From Hydractinia symbiolongicarpus (lineage: Eukaryota; Cnidaria; Hydrozoa; Anthoathecata; Hydractiniidae), in assembly GCF_029227915.1 (NCBI RefSeq), contig NC_079880.1, forward strand, positions 12,735,501-12,799,500: a DNA stretch of 64,000 bases, written 5' to 3'. Shown here piece by piece: positions 18,771-31,738 of the stretch (its first letter is position 1; every line of letters starts with the position of its first letter). Made by a program: the position numbers and the translations under genes. Below the pieces are notes generated by a model. That model was not told where the DNA came from. It saw nothing but the letters and a program-made list of their open reading frames with translations, and did no database searches.

Positions 18771-21465
18771 ATGTTTAGCTATGGTTCTCTCGGCTGAGGA
18801 CATGCTCGGCGTGACAATTTTATAATCTGAATAATGAGAAGAAAAATAGAAATGATGTACAGTATTTTATTTTTGAAGAGAATCAAAGAGTACGTACAAT
18901 CTTTTGATGAAGAAACTACAAACTTTCTTTCGGCTTCTTCAGAAAGAGCTTGCTCCTCTAAAATTGTTGTTTTGGCTTGACCATGGTGTGGTGTGAACCT
19001 GACTTTATTGCACTCTTATACATGCAAATAGACCTTTCCCGAATTTCCTAATTATGCCAAACTCAATTAAAAGAGGTCGATGCTAAAAATTATACTTAAT
19101 TCAAAGTTTCTTATTAAAAGGAGGAAAAAAATTACCTAATGTCGTAAATATTTCTGTTCGTTAAGTGCCTCAATTTGGTAGCTGAAAATTGCAGTCAAAC
19201 CCTTCATATAGTCAAGCTTTCTAAGAATACCCTCGTTTTCAAAATAATTCTTTTCTTCAAATCTAAATAAAATCCAACCAGAATTTTATATTGCTCTAAA
19301 AACTTCAATTTTGCCAAGATAGTTTGAAATTCTATCATCTGAATATCCTTATTTAAAAAGCATAGAACCCGAGCTCAACCCCAGCACCTTTTACCGTGGC
19401 GGTGGAGTGGACTAGAATTATCAGAAAGCGCAGCACCATTGAGAAACAAATAGTCCTGGAAACGAGGTTGCATAGAATCATTATAAAAATTTTAATTATG
19501 AAATTCAGGAAAGGTGTTTTACCATAAAAATACCATTGTTAGCATTTACAAATTTACCGTTGGGTTATTGTCTGTTTACATGGAAAAAACAGTAGTATCA
19601 GTATGTTGACTGAAAGTTATATACTAAAATAGCAGGTGTGACTTTTGCATGTGACCCTTATCTATATTATAATGCTCGCGTATGTCTATCTGTTGGTCTG
19701 TGAACTAAAATGCACACTGAGAGTAGCGATGGGCGAACTCACGTAGATTTTTGCATAAAGACCAGTTTTATAATTATGAAGCGGCGTCAAACAGAAAATA
19801 GCATAGTAGAAGTATTTATACCGATATGCACTTTATCGCATCACAACAAATGCAAAATGTTCTGAAAACGAGGTTGGTCCACTTGCCTTAAAAGAAGCTT
19901 CAAACGAATGCGAGCGTTGCTACCCTCATTGATTCCGGAAGGAGTTAATATTTAAGGTCACACCAGTTGACTCAATGTTTTGGTTAAATTTTCGTATAAT
20001 TAGCTATCATAATACGTGACAATGTATCTTTCAACGAAGACCAAGTGTTACAATACATTATATACAACATTGTAGCTGAGCTAGTATCCTTTCAAACAAA
20101 AAACCTGAAGTCTTAAAAGTATATGCCGGACTTGTAATTTAGTCAAAGAATAACAAATCAGTGTTTTTTTTTCGTATAATTAGCTATTATGATACCTACA
20201 CATGTATTTTTTTTAGCGAAGACGGTGTTACAATATGTTATATACAAAATTGTAGCTAGTCAAACAAAAATTTGAAAACTTTAAAATATATGCTGGACTT
20301 GTAAATTTGTTAAGGAATAACAAATCAGTGTTTTTTTTGTAAACTTGAAAATTAATGTGAGGATAAAGTTTTTCACTTGCTGTAAGATTAACCAAAAAAA
20401 GAAAATAATCGTATGTTGGGTGTTTTAAGAATACTTATTCGTGTTCCGGATACAGACTGTTGCAAAATAGGCTGTCTATTCACGCAAATCACAGCTTTAT
20501 AGGCGAAATGAAGTGACTTCCCTGCCTTGTTGAAAGATCGTGTGAACAAAAGAATTGAAACAGATGGCTACTTAGCATACAAATGTTATATATTCACTTC
20601 AATGCAACTGAGGCATCTTGTATCTTTTCTAACATGGGGTAAGCGATAAGAGCATAAGAGAGGGTACTCATGAAGGAGATAGTGGCTGGGTGGGTACGCC
20701 ATGACTCTTTTATATTTAACTTTCACTCGTTCACCTAGACAACTATCGATACTCTAGTTCTTGCGCACTTCAATAATCACGTTTGCTCATTGTTTTAAAG
20801 AAAACACACGGAAAAAACAAGAAAGGAATTGAAAAAAAAAAGTTAACTGTGTTTTTTATTTAAAACTAATTTCTAATCGTTAGCTACATAACAAGTACTC
20901 CATATAAAAGTATTATAAAAATTTATGTAAAACATGCGCCATCTTGCTGCCGCGTCCCCTGAAATCTTCTGATCCTAATATATGAATAAGCAATGTGTTT
21001 TATTTTTCTCTCTTCTATGACTCTGGACCCTCATAAAGCCCCACTAACGGTCAATAATGATAACATTACCGATGCAATAAAATACGGGCACACAGGGATG
21101 ACTCACAAATCGCAAATTGTACCCAGACTTTCCAGAGTTTGGATTCTACACCACTTTCCTCCTTCCTGCGATAAAATGTTAAATAAAAAATAGTAGTATA
21201 CAGGTATTGTCAAGTTCTGACATGGGAACAAGGTTGAAATCACTCGACGCTCCTGGTTTATACATGTCAAATTAATTTCTTCATATTCTTCAAAAAATCA
21301 ATGTTCTCGGGTAAGAATTAGTTAAAACTTAAATGATTCAACCCTCCCTAAACATTTTAACTTTCTAAACACTCATGAAATAACAAATAGGAACAACTTC
21401 GTACAATTTGTATCTACAGTTATATGATCCGGAGTTCATACAACGTGATTTGGAGTAAAGCTTCG
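18771..21465. other. Non-coding repeats 3' of the membrane-protein gene
   Basis: Mixed repeat sequence. A Helitron-like 5' start (tctatattataatgctcg) lies at 19661 after A. Two related blocks of about 180 bases at 20000-20150 and 20165-20340 repeat the motif cgtataattagctat. Much of it recurs in copy B and, more diverged, at 53.3-54.7 kb. I see no supported gene. Confidence 0.45.
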
Positions 21466-23320
21466 TCAATTGTATTCTTGTAATTTGGAATAGGGAAGCT
21501 TAGAGCTTGAGGTATATGGCGGTGGCGCTGTCGTTTGCATATTATTGGAAGTATTTACAACCATGATGTTGGCTGGTGACATTGCTGGTGCCATGACAAA
21601 TTGTGTTCGTTGACGACGACGATAACAACGACAGCAACACGAGATTAATGCAATCACCAGTGCGATTGCTCCAACTATGATAACAATTCTTATCGTTTGA
21701 CTTTGTGAATACCACCACACAAGGAATTCTAAAAAAGAGAACAAAATCTGTAAGTTGGCACAGCTACAATATTATTGCTTCAATTGGACGTCACAAGGCT
21801 AGAGTAAAGCATTGCTATTTGAGATCTTTGATCTTTAAGACGACAGAATTGGAAAACACTTAATTACAATGTACACAAGACAAATTCACTCTGAATAGCT
21901 TTGCACTATAGAAATATATTTTTCAAATTCGTCGTGTAAAGCATACCTAACCAAAATTTGTCGTGTAAGGCTAAGCATAACTAGCACTAGAAACTTGCTT
22001 TCTTGGCCTTTCTTTGAGTAACTTACCGTTGCAATCATTGTGTGCAACACGTTCGTCCATAACTGGTATTGTTGCTGTGAAAATGAGGGTCTTTACTCGT
22101 AGGTTGATCTAAAAAGTTAAAAAATTCTAAAATAATCCGGTGGTTCCATTACGTCAAGATATGTATCGTTGGCAACGAAATTAGGATGTTTAAGCTGTTG
22201 TTGATTTTAAAAAGAAATATTTAGGGTGTTATTAAGTCGGTAATTTCACGACGTCAGAAACCAATAATGAATTGCTATATAATTTGAGTCATTTGCATGC
22301 TTGGCTAGATATGTTAACGATGGCTATTGCAGGACAATAAAGCTTGGTCACACGCATCAAAATAATCAAAGTTCTTGACTGGCTGGCAAAACAAACAGAT
22401 TTGTGAATGTCTCAGGATTCTGGGTAATTCTGGTACCAACTATGCCCACATGCTGCATTTACAAGTTTTAATCACTTTTTTGCGCCTTTTTTTGCGCCTC
22501 TTTTCGCCCTTTCTTACTCCTAGATTTGTGAGCTCCCCTCGAACTTTTTAGTTTACGCAAACTTATAAATTCCAGCATAGAGGAATGTTTGTTATTATTT
22601 TTTTTCATGGCCAAAAATACCATGAGGTTACAAGGAGAAATGTACTTTATTACTTCTGCATGTAAGCAGAGCTAAATAAGAAGAAACGCCGATGCCTCTT
22701 TATTAACCAAGTTGCCAATGCACGTACCTTTTCATGTACAACATTTTATAAACGACTTAATCTTTCAAAAAATAAAGGAAATAGTAAACAATAGCCAGAC
22801 TAAAGGAAGTAAGTGAAGAAAAAAAAAGGACAAACAACAGGAATAATTAAAAAAAAAGTTCACAAAGCAGAACATGAAATATCAAGAAAAGGACAGACAT
22901 TTAAGACATATAACATACCTTTATGTGTATGTTATCGTTAGAGTCATCTTTCAACTGAACATTAATGTACAGACCAGCCAGTCCACCAAGTGATGCTCCG
23001 GGGATTGGAATATCTGTTGAAGAGTCAAATTCTTTTTCATAACTAAGTTCTATCGCTTCAATGGTCAGTTCAATTTTAATTTTTGGTGGCTTGCAATTTA
23101 CCAATGTTACACCAACACTTGTAGTTTTTCCATCAACTTCACTTTCGCATTTATAAGACAATCCATCTTGTGTGCAACCACCCAAAGTTTCTAAAAATAA
23201 AAAATATTCCGTTTATCATCCCATCTGTGTTTTTTTATCTGGTTCCTTCATAATATATATACCTTTAGCAACCACAAGTATTAAAACAACTTCACAGCAA
23301 AATTTCCACACGTTCGCCAT
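21466..23320 (-). CDS. Type I membrane protein with PPPY tail, paralogue 1 (4 exons, 224 aa)
   Basis: Splicing by GT/AG gives exons 23263-23320, 22919-23190, 22027-22108 and 21466-21728, with matching phases. The first exon encodes a signal peptide (MANVWKFCCEVVLILVVAK). Residues 20-148 form an ectodomain with a few Cys (GGCTQDGLSYKCES, NCKPPKI, NDCN). A membrane segment lies at about 150-167, followed by a Cys/Arg-rich stretch (CCCRCYRRRQR). The tail ends with PPPY at 206-209, a WW-domain ligand. The layout recalls Shisa-type adaptors, but I claim no homology. A tandem paralogue lies at 47884-51066. Plausible roles are receptor trafficking or cell-surface recognition. Confidence 0.75.
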
Positions 23321-23741
23321 CTTAACATTCATGAAAAGCTGGCACAAAATAAAGGCGTATGGTTCATGCCACAAATTGTTCTATTATATTCTCAGAAGGG
23401 AACAATGGACGTCTGTGCTTATTGGTTTACACTTACAATTAAAAATTAAAAAATAATAATGGTCACTATACTACAGTTAAAATTAATACGTTAACGTAAC
23501 ACAAAGTAGACTTAAATTTCGTACCCAGGTTATATTTTACATACTGAATCAACCTCGTTTCCCGGACTTTTTGTCTCTTATTGGCGCTGCGCTTATTTAT
23601 AGGTCTGACGAAGAAGATCCTTGATTGGTCGAGACTTTTCACCTAATTATGCGAAAGATAAAAAGTCACTCGGTCTGTGAAATATTCATGCTGAGATTAA
23701 CTGTAAACAATAAAGATAGCCGACACTGTGCATACATGTTT
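23321..23741. other. 5' flank of the membrane-protein gene
   Basis: AT-rich sequence upstream of the minus-strand start at 23320. A tataatag-like string lies at about 23390-23400 on the minus strand and could be a core promoter. A caacctcgtttcccgg repeat end occurs near 23550. Confidence 0.35.
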
Positions 23742-23831
23742 TCAACCTCGTCCCCAGGGCTTGTTAGGCTTTTTATATTTGGACAAGGCCGTCCAAATAT
23801 AAAAAGCCTAACAAGCCCTGGGGACGAGGTT
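23742..23831. mobile_element. Perfect palindromic mini-transposon (90 bp) with 9-bp target duplication
   Basis: Two exact 42-base arms beginning CAACCTCGTCCCCAGGGC flank a 6-base loop (aaggcc). The direct repeat acatgtttt flanks it at 23733-23741 and 23832-23840. A 9-bp duplication suits a Mutator-like mobiliser. It has no coding capacity. Confidence 0.8.
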
Positions 23832-23840
23832 GACATGTTT

Positions 23841-26232
23841 TGTATCATAGAAAAATATTTTGCCAAAAATATCTAGAATTTCAATTAGATTGAAGTACCT
23901 AGTTTACTCTTCACTTAGATGTACTTGTGGGTAGCTACATGCTGCTTACGATCAGATTAATAATAGCAACCAGCCATGACAATGCCTAGCTAGCTAAAAC
24001 AAGCGTGTAAAAAGATAGGTACAGATAGATAGGTACTACTTTGTTAATTATTATTATTATTACTACTGAACATTAGAATATAAAGTAAGCGTAGCTAGCT
24101 ACATAAACGAAAACACAGATAAGGGATTGCATGCATTTGCCATGCTGATTAAACAGATTTCACCCATTGCAGGAGATTATAAAGCTATATTATATATATA
24201 AATAGAGCTCGCTATATTAAATCACAAAACAATGTTCACAAAGATATTTAGCAATATTGATAAACTAATGACAGAAATTGTCAAGATTTGCTATAGCTTA
24301 AATATTACATCATAATTTATGCAGCTAATTAACTCTAAAATTTTTTAAATGTTAATAGCTTGAGAACAAAAAGAGTATTTTAAAGAAATTAAAAAGACTT
24401 GTTAACCAACATTTAGAGCTTTATAATATAAGCCCAACATAATTTTATACATTGGGTTCCCTTTAATATTTTTGTCGTTTTCCTTCATTGCATCACTAAT
24501 TCCAAACAAGCTCTCATCTGCCTCAAACTTCCACTGTTCCAAGTTCAATACAGCAGCAGAAAAACAATTTCATTCAAGTATTCTACCTGACCATTTAGAA
24601 TGGAATTTAGGTGTTGACCAAAACAATATTTTTTTCATTTTTAACTAGGAAAGGTCAGCAAGTAAATGAAAAATAATTGATTTTCCAATTCTACTAGGCA
24701 AAAGTGCCACCACATCATTGCCCTTAAACAAAAGCCTGGAAATATATAATTTGCTTTGGTTTCAGGCAAAATGTAAAATATATATACGCTTTAAAACATC
24801 AATATATACTTTAGAGTCATAACAACCTAAGTCTTCCCGGTACATTCTTTACTAAGAAGTTACGTTTCCACCGATCACAATAAAGTCCGGACCCTAATAA
24901 TTAAATTGAAACTCGCTCACCAAAGACTAGGGAGCAAACCGGATAAACGAGACACGAGTGCATTAATTAGAAATCTGCGAAAATTACAGATTTTTTGCCA
25001 GCCTCTATCAGGGTCATGTTTGTCCCGCCGTCCAATATGCAAAAAGAGACAACAGGACCTGGTATCGAGGTTGGTACTGACTCACATTTGACGGTAGATG
25101 GTATCCATCGATTGTGAATAATGATTTACTTTACACACGATATTTTAATAAGAGCTAGTTAAACCTGATCTGCAAATAACTTTAATTTGTTTTTTTTAAT
25201 AGTATGAACACAACTTCTAAAAGCAGTCTCAATTTGTTCTATTCATGGAAAATTATTTTTGTTTTGGATCAAAAATTAAAATTGCTTTGTTTTTTACAAT
25301 GCGGAACATGATGGTAATATTAAATAAAATTTTGATCTCATTACCGTTTTAGGCCGTAATATTTCATCGACAGGGACACCATTTTGAATTTTCGCAATGC
25401 ACCTCGGGACAGCTGGTGCATCTGAGAACAAGATTACAGCCACTTTGGAACTTGGAAATTCATAATCGCTGGGCTGATGTAGCTCGCAACGCTCCTCGAC
25501 AATATAAGAAAAATACGTATCCAAATGCCTATCCTAAGTTTTAATCTAAATGGGATTTGCATGTTGATAGGAAAAATTTAATTTTAAGAAGCAAATTGTT
25601 ATATGATCAAAACAATAATGTAACTTATTTTCGTAGTAATCGAGGCAAGATACGTATGCGCTTGATAGCGCATGCTTTAATAGAACTTCCCACCCATTTT
25701 TACTCACAAGTCAATTTTATTCGTAGCTACGGGTTAGATGATTCACAGTGAAAAAATTCTGTCTAATGGTGAAAGTGTATCAAGAGGTTATTTTCGGTTG
25801 AACAAAGTGAATAAGAAAATAATGACATAAAAACGTCACATATGATGAACGAATTTATCATGTACGTGTTTTTATGTCATTGTTTGCTGTTGAAAAATGA
25901 TATGATCTAAACATTCTAAATATGAAAGAACCTCTAATGTTAGCCAAAAGCCTAAGATAAAACAACGTTGTGACACAAGCAGATAAAACTGACTTTAAAC
26001 TTTAAAAACTTAATATTTTGCGCAAAATCAAGTTTAATATCATAACAATTTATGCAGGTAACCTGTGTTCAGTCCCAATATTAATGCCACATATAATAGT
26101 ATGCAAGTTAATAATACAAAACTGAATCGTCAGGTAAGGTAAGTAACACCGAAAAGTTTCGTATGTTTCATTGTGCATTTTTGTATGTTCTGGTATATAA
26201 TAATTTTACTATGGCGAAGAAAACACTTTTAA
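23841..26232. other. Non-coding AT-rich stretch, possible lone exon
   Basis: Mostly featureless. A minus-strand frame at about 25347-25535 (HLDTYFSYIVEERCEL, then PAVPRCIAKI) is bounded by AG and GT and could be one exon of an unknown gene; support is weak. An inverted repeat with arms aatgacataaaaac lies at 25823-25880. Confidence 0.3.
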
Positions 26233-29085
26233 TCTCTTATAATAATACGCTAAGTGTGTCCGTCTGTCTGTGACAGGCAAAGTGGATGTGTTCATTTTCC
26301 TTTGATGTAGCCGAAATTTCCTTTCAAGTCTCCGAAGAAGTTATATCCATTTTGCTAGCAGGTTTACTTTGTTTACATCACGTGATCAAAATGGATCAAC
26401 TTGATTTGCCGAAATAAATTTAACGGCTTTCTGTACAAAAATAGTGTCCCTCGACACCGAAAACAACAACAAAAAAAGAACGGTCCCTTCGTCTTGAAAA
26501 AAGTGCAAAAAGTAATTCAGAGAAAGAAAAGTCCAAGAAGTGAATTAAGAAGTGGTAGCTAGAGCTAGAAGTAAAGTAGTAAAGTTAGAATTAGAAAATA
26601 AAGGCTAGAGTTTGAAGTGGATTTAAAATCAATAATAGTAAGAACTTTGATGTTTTTAGACGTTTAGTTTTTATGTCACTGGAGCAAGCAGACTCGCATT
26701 TTCCAAGAAAAGCCTCAAATTCTTGAAGTTTTATATTTTGGCGCTTTTTTAAAAACAAACCTAGCCACCATATTTGTTTATGTTTTTGTTGCATAATTAA
26801 TGTATCCCCTGGTGCGTAACTAATGTGTTTGTCCTAAAATTCAAAATGCTACATAAAGCTGTTAGCTGACTAACAAACGGAAAACTTTGGTTTGTTGAAC
26901 TTACTGCTCACTGTTATGTTATTATTTTTACATTACTATTGTTTCTCTTTATATGTGTTTTACTAAGCATAAATAGCTAGCTTTAGTTTTAGCTAAGTGT
27001 TCCCAGGTTAAGTATATTTAACTGGGGGTCTTAGCTACTGTTAGCTAGCTAATGTTGGCCTCTCCAATGCCTGCGCTCCTCTCATCCCATGGCTAGCTCT
27101 AACCTATGACTTATATTGTTATTCCTTTTTTTTAATTATCTATAGCTACCTTAGTTTCCTTAACTTCTTTTCTTTTATGAGCACGATACGAAATCTTTAA
27201 AGACTTGAACTTTTGCAGATGTATTTTATATTTCTTTTCGCATTTCCTGTAAACTTTACAAAGGGACCACGTGCAATATGACAAGTGGAATTTTTTTTTC
27301 CAGAATTTAAAGCGTGCGTGTTTATTTTTTTTATTGTTTTTTTTCTGACATCCTGTTTAACTTTCGTTAGCCTACATGTAAAATGCCAGGTTATTTTTTC
27401 AGGGGGGTGTAGACATTTGATTGGAAATTTACATGGGTTTTTGACTTTATTTTAATTTAGAGAGGATGTTCGTTCGGTTTGGGAAGGTTGTTCGTGTTTT
27501 TGTTTGTGTTGCAAACTGCTGTTTTTTAAAATTTTCTTTTTTTTGTGGAAAAAAGACCACATGCAAATATACTGAAAGCACAAATTTTGTAGAATTGGCC
27601 TCCACTGAAGGCTGTTATGTAAGCTGTTGGCTTCTTCATAGTTCGTATTATAAACTTTTGTTGGGGAGAATTAAACTGCATGTGATGTCATTTTTGCTGG
27701 AAGAAAAGTCCATGGTTTCACGTTTTTGTTAAGATTTTTATAATTGTGGTAATATATAACTGTGTTTGGTGATGATGAAAAAACTTTTTTGTTTTTTATA
27801 TTTTTTGAAATGCCTGATTTTTCTATAATTTGATGTGTTTCATAACCTTTGTGTAGAAGGTTTATGGACAATAGCAATATAGAACATGCTAAATGAACTG
27901 ATATTTGTTGATTTGGATGTGCTCCTTAAAAACCGATCTGTTTTACATTTTGTGTTAACTTTTGGGAAGATGGACCGTATATGCACTTTGTTTTCCAAAA
28001 ATAATATCTTTGTTGATTCAAATTTACTCCTTATTTATTTTTGACATTCACGTTTAAAATGGTTGGTAAAGGTAACTACAGATCATCATACTAAGGAAAA
28101 TTTTTTTGTGTTCTTAACCTGTTAATTTTTACAATTTGTGTATATATATTTTTGGGATACAGGATAGTATGTAATCGAATAAATGATTTTCCAGATATAA
28201 ATTTGATGTTTTTTGACACTTCTGATTGAAATATTAAAGGTTTTCAACGAAGTAAATATTTGAGATGTCTTATTTCTGACTTTATTACTGTATTATTGTA
28301 AGTGTTGTACTTGATTCTATACATTATTTTGATTAGTGTTTCAAGCTCTACACATAATCTTTGTTGATTCAAGTTTATTCTTTGCTCATTGATTTTTTGA
28401 CATTTATGTTTAAAATTGTTGGTAAAGGGCAGTACGGAACTAAAAGAGATTTTTGTGTTCTTAACTGGTTGATTTTTACATTTTGTGTAAATTTTTGTGA
28501 GAGAGGATGGTATGCAACTGAAATGACTGATTTTTCTAGATTTAAATTTGATGTTTTCCAAACTATGGCTTTTTCATATTTTTGTATAAGCGTAAGGGAA
28601 AAACAATATTTAAACTGTGTAAAAAAGTTATTTTTGTTGATTTGTGCTAACTCTTGGAGGCCTCCTTTTTGACACTTCAGAAAGAAATACTGAGGGTTTT
28701 CAACATAATCACTTATAAGATGTATATACATATTTGAGATGCGTTATTTCTGACTTTGTTATTATCCGTGTTGTGACTGTTGGTGTTGTAACTGTCGGTC
28801 TTCTTACTGTCGGTTTTGTGAGTTTAGTGTTGTGAGTGTCGATGTTTGAGTGTCGTTGTTGTAACTTTTTATCAACTAGATTTTACACCTTGCAAGCTGT
28901 TCTTTTTTATTTTGTGTAGGATTTGTGTGGAGGATATAATGCGATTTGATATTTGACATTTTGTGTAAGATTTTAAGAACATTTTTTTGTATATGCACTG
29001 CTGACGTCAGAAAAACATCTAAAAGAACCTATTTTCCCATTGTCCTTCTGCCTAAGTGGATTTCTCCACGGGCCTTATCGACTAG
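26233..29085 (+). mobile_element. Helitron unit 0 (2.85 kb), non-autonomous
   Basis: Starts TCTCTTATAATAATACGC after a host A. Ends with the hairpin gtggatttctccac, 12 bases and CTAG at 29082-29085. No Rep or helicase frame is present. The interior has two diverged copies of a 300-base block (about 28005-28260 and 28358-28740) sharing ttggtaaagg and gtgttcttaac. It is the first and longest member of a head-to-tail array. Confidence 0.75.
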
Positions 29086-29815
29086 TCTCTATAATAATAC
29101 GCCAGTTCCGTGTGTCTGTAACATGCAAAGTGGATGTCTTCATTTTCCTTTGATGTTGCCGAAAAATGCATGTCTAATATGTTAAATTTTCTGACGTTAC
29201 GACGCGACGAAAATAACACTACTTTAACGTTAATATCCTATATTAAATTAATGAAGCCATTACAGTGCACCTAAAACTTTGAGGCCAAATAACTTGGAAA
29301 CGAGGTGGTGACGTCAATGATTTTTCACCGCGTGGGTAACTAGGGACCAACTAGGACCAATTTGGGTAATTTTCCCAAACCTGGGTCCCCGAATCCGTTT
29401 CGGAATGGACGGGTTGATGACGTCATCGAAAAACCTTCAAATCCTAATATCTCTGCAACCGTTTACCAAAAGTACATGATCCTATACATTTTCTTAATCA
29501 GTGCTTCAAGATCTATACGATGAAGGCAACAGGTTTACGAATTACTTAAAAAAAATTTTGGGTTTTGACGGTTCATTGCTGACGTCAGCAAAATTTTTAA
29601 AACCTTATATCTCCTTAAGCGTTTGTCGAAAACATATGATCCTATACATTATTTTGATCAGCGTTTTAACCTCTACACATTACAGGCAACGAATAAACTA
29701 AACTTCGCCAATTTTTTTTGTACCTGCACTGCTGACGTCAGCAAAAAATCTAAAAAAGCATATTTTCCATTGTCCCTCTGCCTAAGTGGATTACTCCACG
29801 GGCCTTATCGACTAG
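29086..29815 (+). mobile_element. Helitron unit 1 (730 bp)
   Basis: Begins TCTCTATAATAATACGCC directly after the CTAG of the preceding unit. Ends with the hairpin gtggattactccac and CTAG at 29812-29815. About 90% like unit 2 by eye. No coding sequence. Confidence 0.8.
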
Positions 29816-30541
29816 TCTATATAATAATACGCCAGTTCCGTGTCTCTGTGACAGGTAAAGTGGATGTCTTCATTTTCCTTTGATATTGCCGAAAAATGCA
29901 TGTCTAATATGGTAAATATTCAGACATTACGGCGCGACGTCAATAACACCACTTTAACGTCAATATCCTATATTAAATTAATGAAGCCATTACAGTGCAC
30001 CTAAAACTTTGAGGCTAAATAACTTGGAAACGAGTTGGTGACGTCAATGATTTTTCACCGCGTGGGTAACTAGGGACCACCTTGGACCAATTTGGGTAAG
30101 TTTCCCAAACCTGGGTCGCCGAATCCGTTTTGGAATGGACGGGTTGATGACGTCATCAAAAAATCTTTAAACCCTAATATCTCTGCAACCGTTTGTCAAA
30201 GATATATGATCCTATACATTTTCTTGATCATCGTTTCAAGGTCTATACGATGAAGGTAACAGGAATATAAATTTCTGAAAAAAATTTTTTGCGTTTTAAC
30301 GGGCCATTGCTGACGTCAGCAAAATTTTAAAACCCTTTTATGTCTTTTGTTGTTCGTAGAAAAGTTATGATCCTATATTATTTTGATCAGCGTTTCAACC
30401 TCTACACGTTACAGGCAACGAATAAACTAAATTTCGCCAATTTTTTTTTTTTTTTTGGATTTGCAATGCTGACGACAGCAAACCAACATTTTCAATGTCC
30501 TATTGCCTAAGTGGATTTCTCCACGGGTCTTTATCGACTAG
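29816..30541 (+). mobile_element. Helitron unit 2 (726 bp)
   Basis: Begins TCTATATAATAATACGCC directly after CTAG. Ends with the hairpin gtggatttctccac and CTAG at 30538-30541. Internal landmarks tgacgtcatc and ctgacgtcagca are shared with the other units. Confidence 0.8.
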
Positions 30542-31115
30542 TCTATATAATAATACGCCAGTTCTGTCTGTCTGTGACTTTTGCAAAGTGGATAAAATTT
30601 CTTTGATAAAGTCTATAAAACATCGTCTATAAATTTGTTCTGTAAATTACCAAACTTTGACGTTAAAGCAATATTGACGTCAAAGGAAAGTATATTAAGA
30701 TTAGTGAAGCCATTGCATTGCACTTTTAAATTTAAGGCTAAATAACTTGGAAACGGGTGGAAATAACTGACGTCATCTCCTGCGTAGGTAACTAGGGACC
30801 ACCTTTGACCAATTTGGGTAAGTTTCCCAAACCTGGGTCCCTGAATCCGTTTCGGGAATGGACGGGTTGATGACGTCATCAAAAAACCTTCAAACCCTAA
30901 TATCTCTGCAACCGTTTGTCAAAAATACACGATCCTATACATTTTCTTGATCAGCGTTTCAAGATCTATACGATGAAGGCAACAGGCATACACATTTCTG
31001 AAAAAAAAGTTTTGTGTTCTGACATGTCTCTGCTGACGTCATCAAAATTTAATTGACGGTTATTTTTCTCTGTTATCCTGCCTAAGTGGATTTTTCCACG
31101 GGCCTTATCGACTAG
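30542..31115 (+). mobile_element. Helitron unit 3 (574 bp)
   Basis: The same termini as unit 2, with hairpin gtggatttttccac and CTAG at 31112-31115. It is about 150 bases shorter than units 1 and 2 and closest to unit 4. Confidence 0.8.
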
Positions 31116-31695
31116 TCTATATAATAATACGCCAGTTCTGTCTGTGACTTTTGCAAAGTGGATAAAATTTCTTTGATAAAGTCTATAAAACATCGCCTAT
31201 AAATTTGTTCTGTAAATTAGCAAACTTTGACGTTAAAGCAATATTGACGTCAAAGGAAAGTATATTAAGATTAGTGAAGCCATTGCATTGCACTTTTAAA
31301 TTTAAGGCTTAATAACTTGGAAACAGGTGGACATAACTGACGTCATCTCCTGCGTGGGTAACTAGGGACTACCTGGGACCAATTTGGGTCAGTTTTCCAA
31401 ACCTGGGTCACCAAATCCGTTTCGGAATGGACGGGTTAATGACGTCATAAAAAAACCTTTAAACCCTAATATCTCTGCATCCGTTTGTCACAAGTACACG
31501 ATCCTATACATTTTCTTGATCAGCGTTTCAAGATCTATACGATAGAGGCAACAGGTATACAAATTTCTAAAAAAAATTTATCGGTTTTGACGGGGCCATT
31601 GCTGACGTCAGCAAAATCTTTAAATTCTTATATCTCATTAACATCAAAATTTTTATCCTGCTTTAGTGGATTTTTCCACGGGCTTTATCGACTAG
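31116..31695 (+). mobile_element. Helitron unit 4 (580 bp), end of array
   Basis: Begins TCTATATAATAATACGCC. Ends with gtggatttttccac and CTAG at 31692-31695, then host T. The whole array is thus set between A (26232) and T (31696), as expected for Helitrons. It lies 43 bases before the truncated Polinton copy B. Confidence 0.8.
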
Positions 31696-31738
31696 TATAA
31701 TAATAAAATAATAAAAAAATAAAACTACATGAAAATGC

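Larger units (their letters stand above)
5858..21785. repeat. Segmental duplication, copy A
   Basis: Sequence from the HNH remnant through the integrase, polymerase, retropepsin fragment, TIR element, flank and last exon of the membrane-protein gene is repeated at about 32385-48203 in the same orientation, with about 97-98% identity by eye outside indels. Identity drops sharply just inside intron 3 of the host gene, near 21780. Copy A keeps sequence that B has lost (8527-9222, 15895-17735, 18773-19806). Confidence 0.85.

Noticed and set aside
20993-21193. Plus-strand 66-codon frame conserved in both copies
   Set aside because: The conservation equals that of the non-coding flank, and copy B has an early frame change; no protein feature is seen.
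28244-28731. Overlapping frames of 100-118 codons on both strands
   Set aside because: They lie in AT-rich repeat sequence of the Helitron interior and show no domain or composition typical of a protein.
26233-31695. Tandem array as a plain satellite
   Set aside because: Unit borders coincide exactly with Helitron 5' and 3' termini and the outer target is A/T, so Helitron joining is the better reading.
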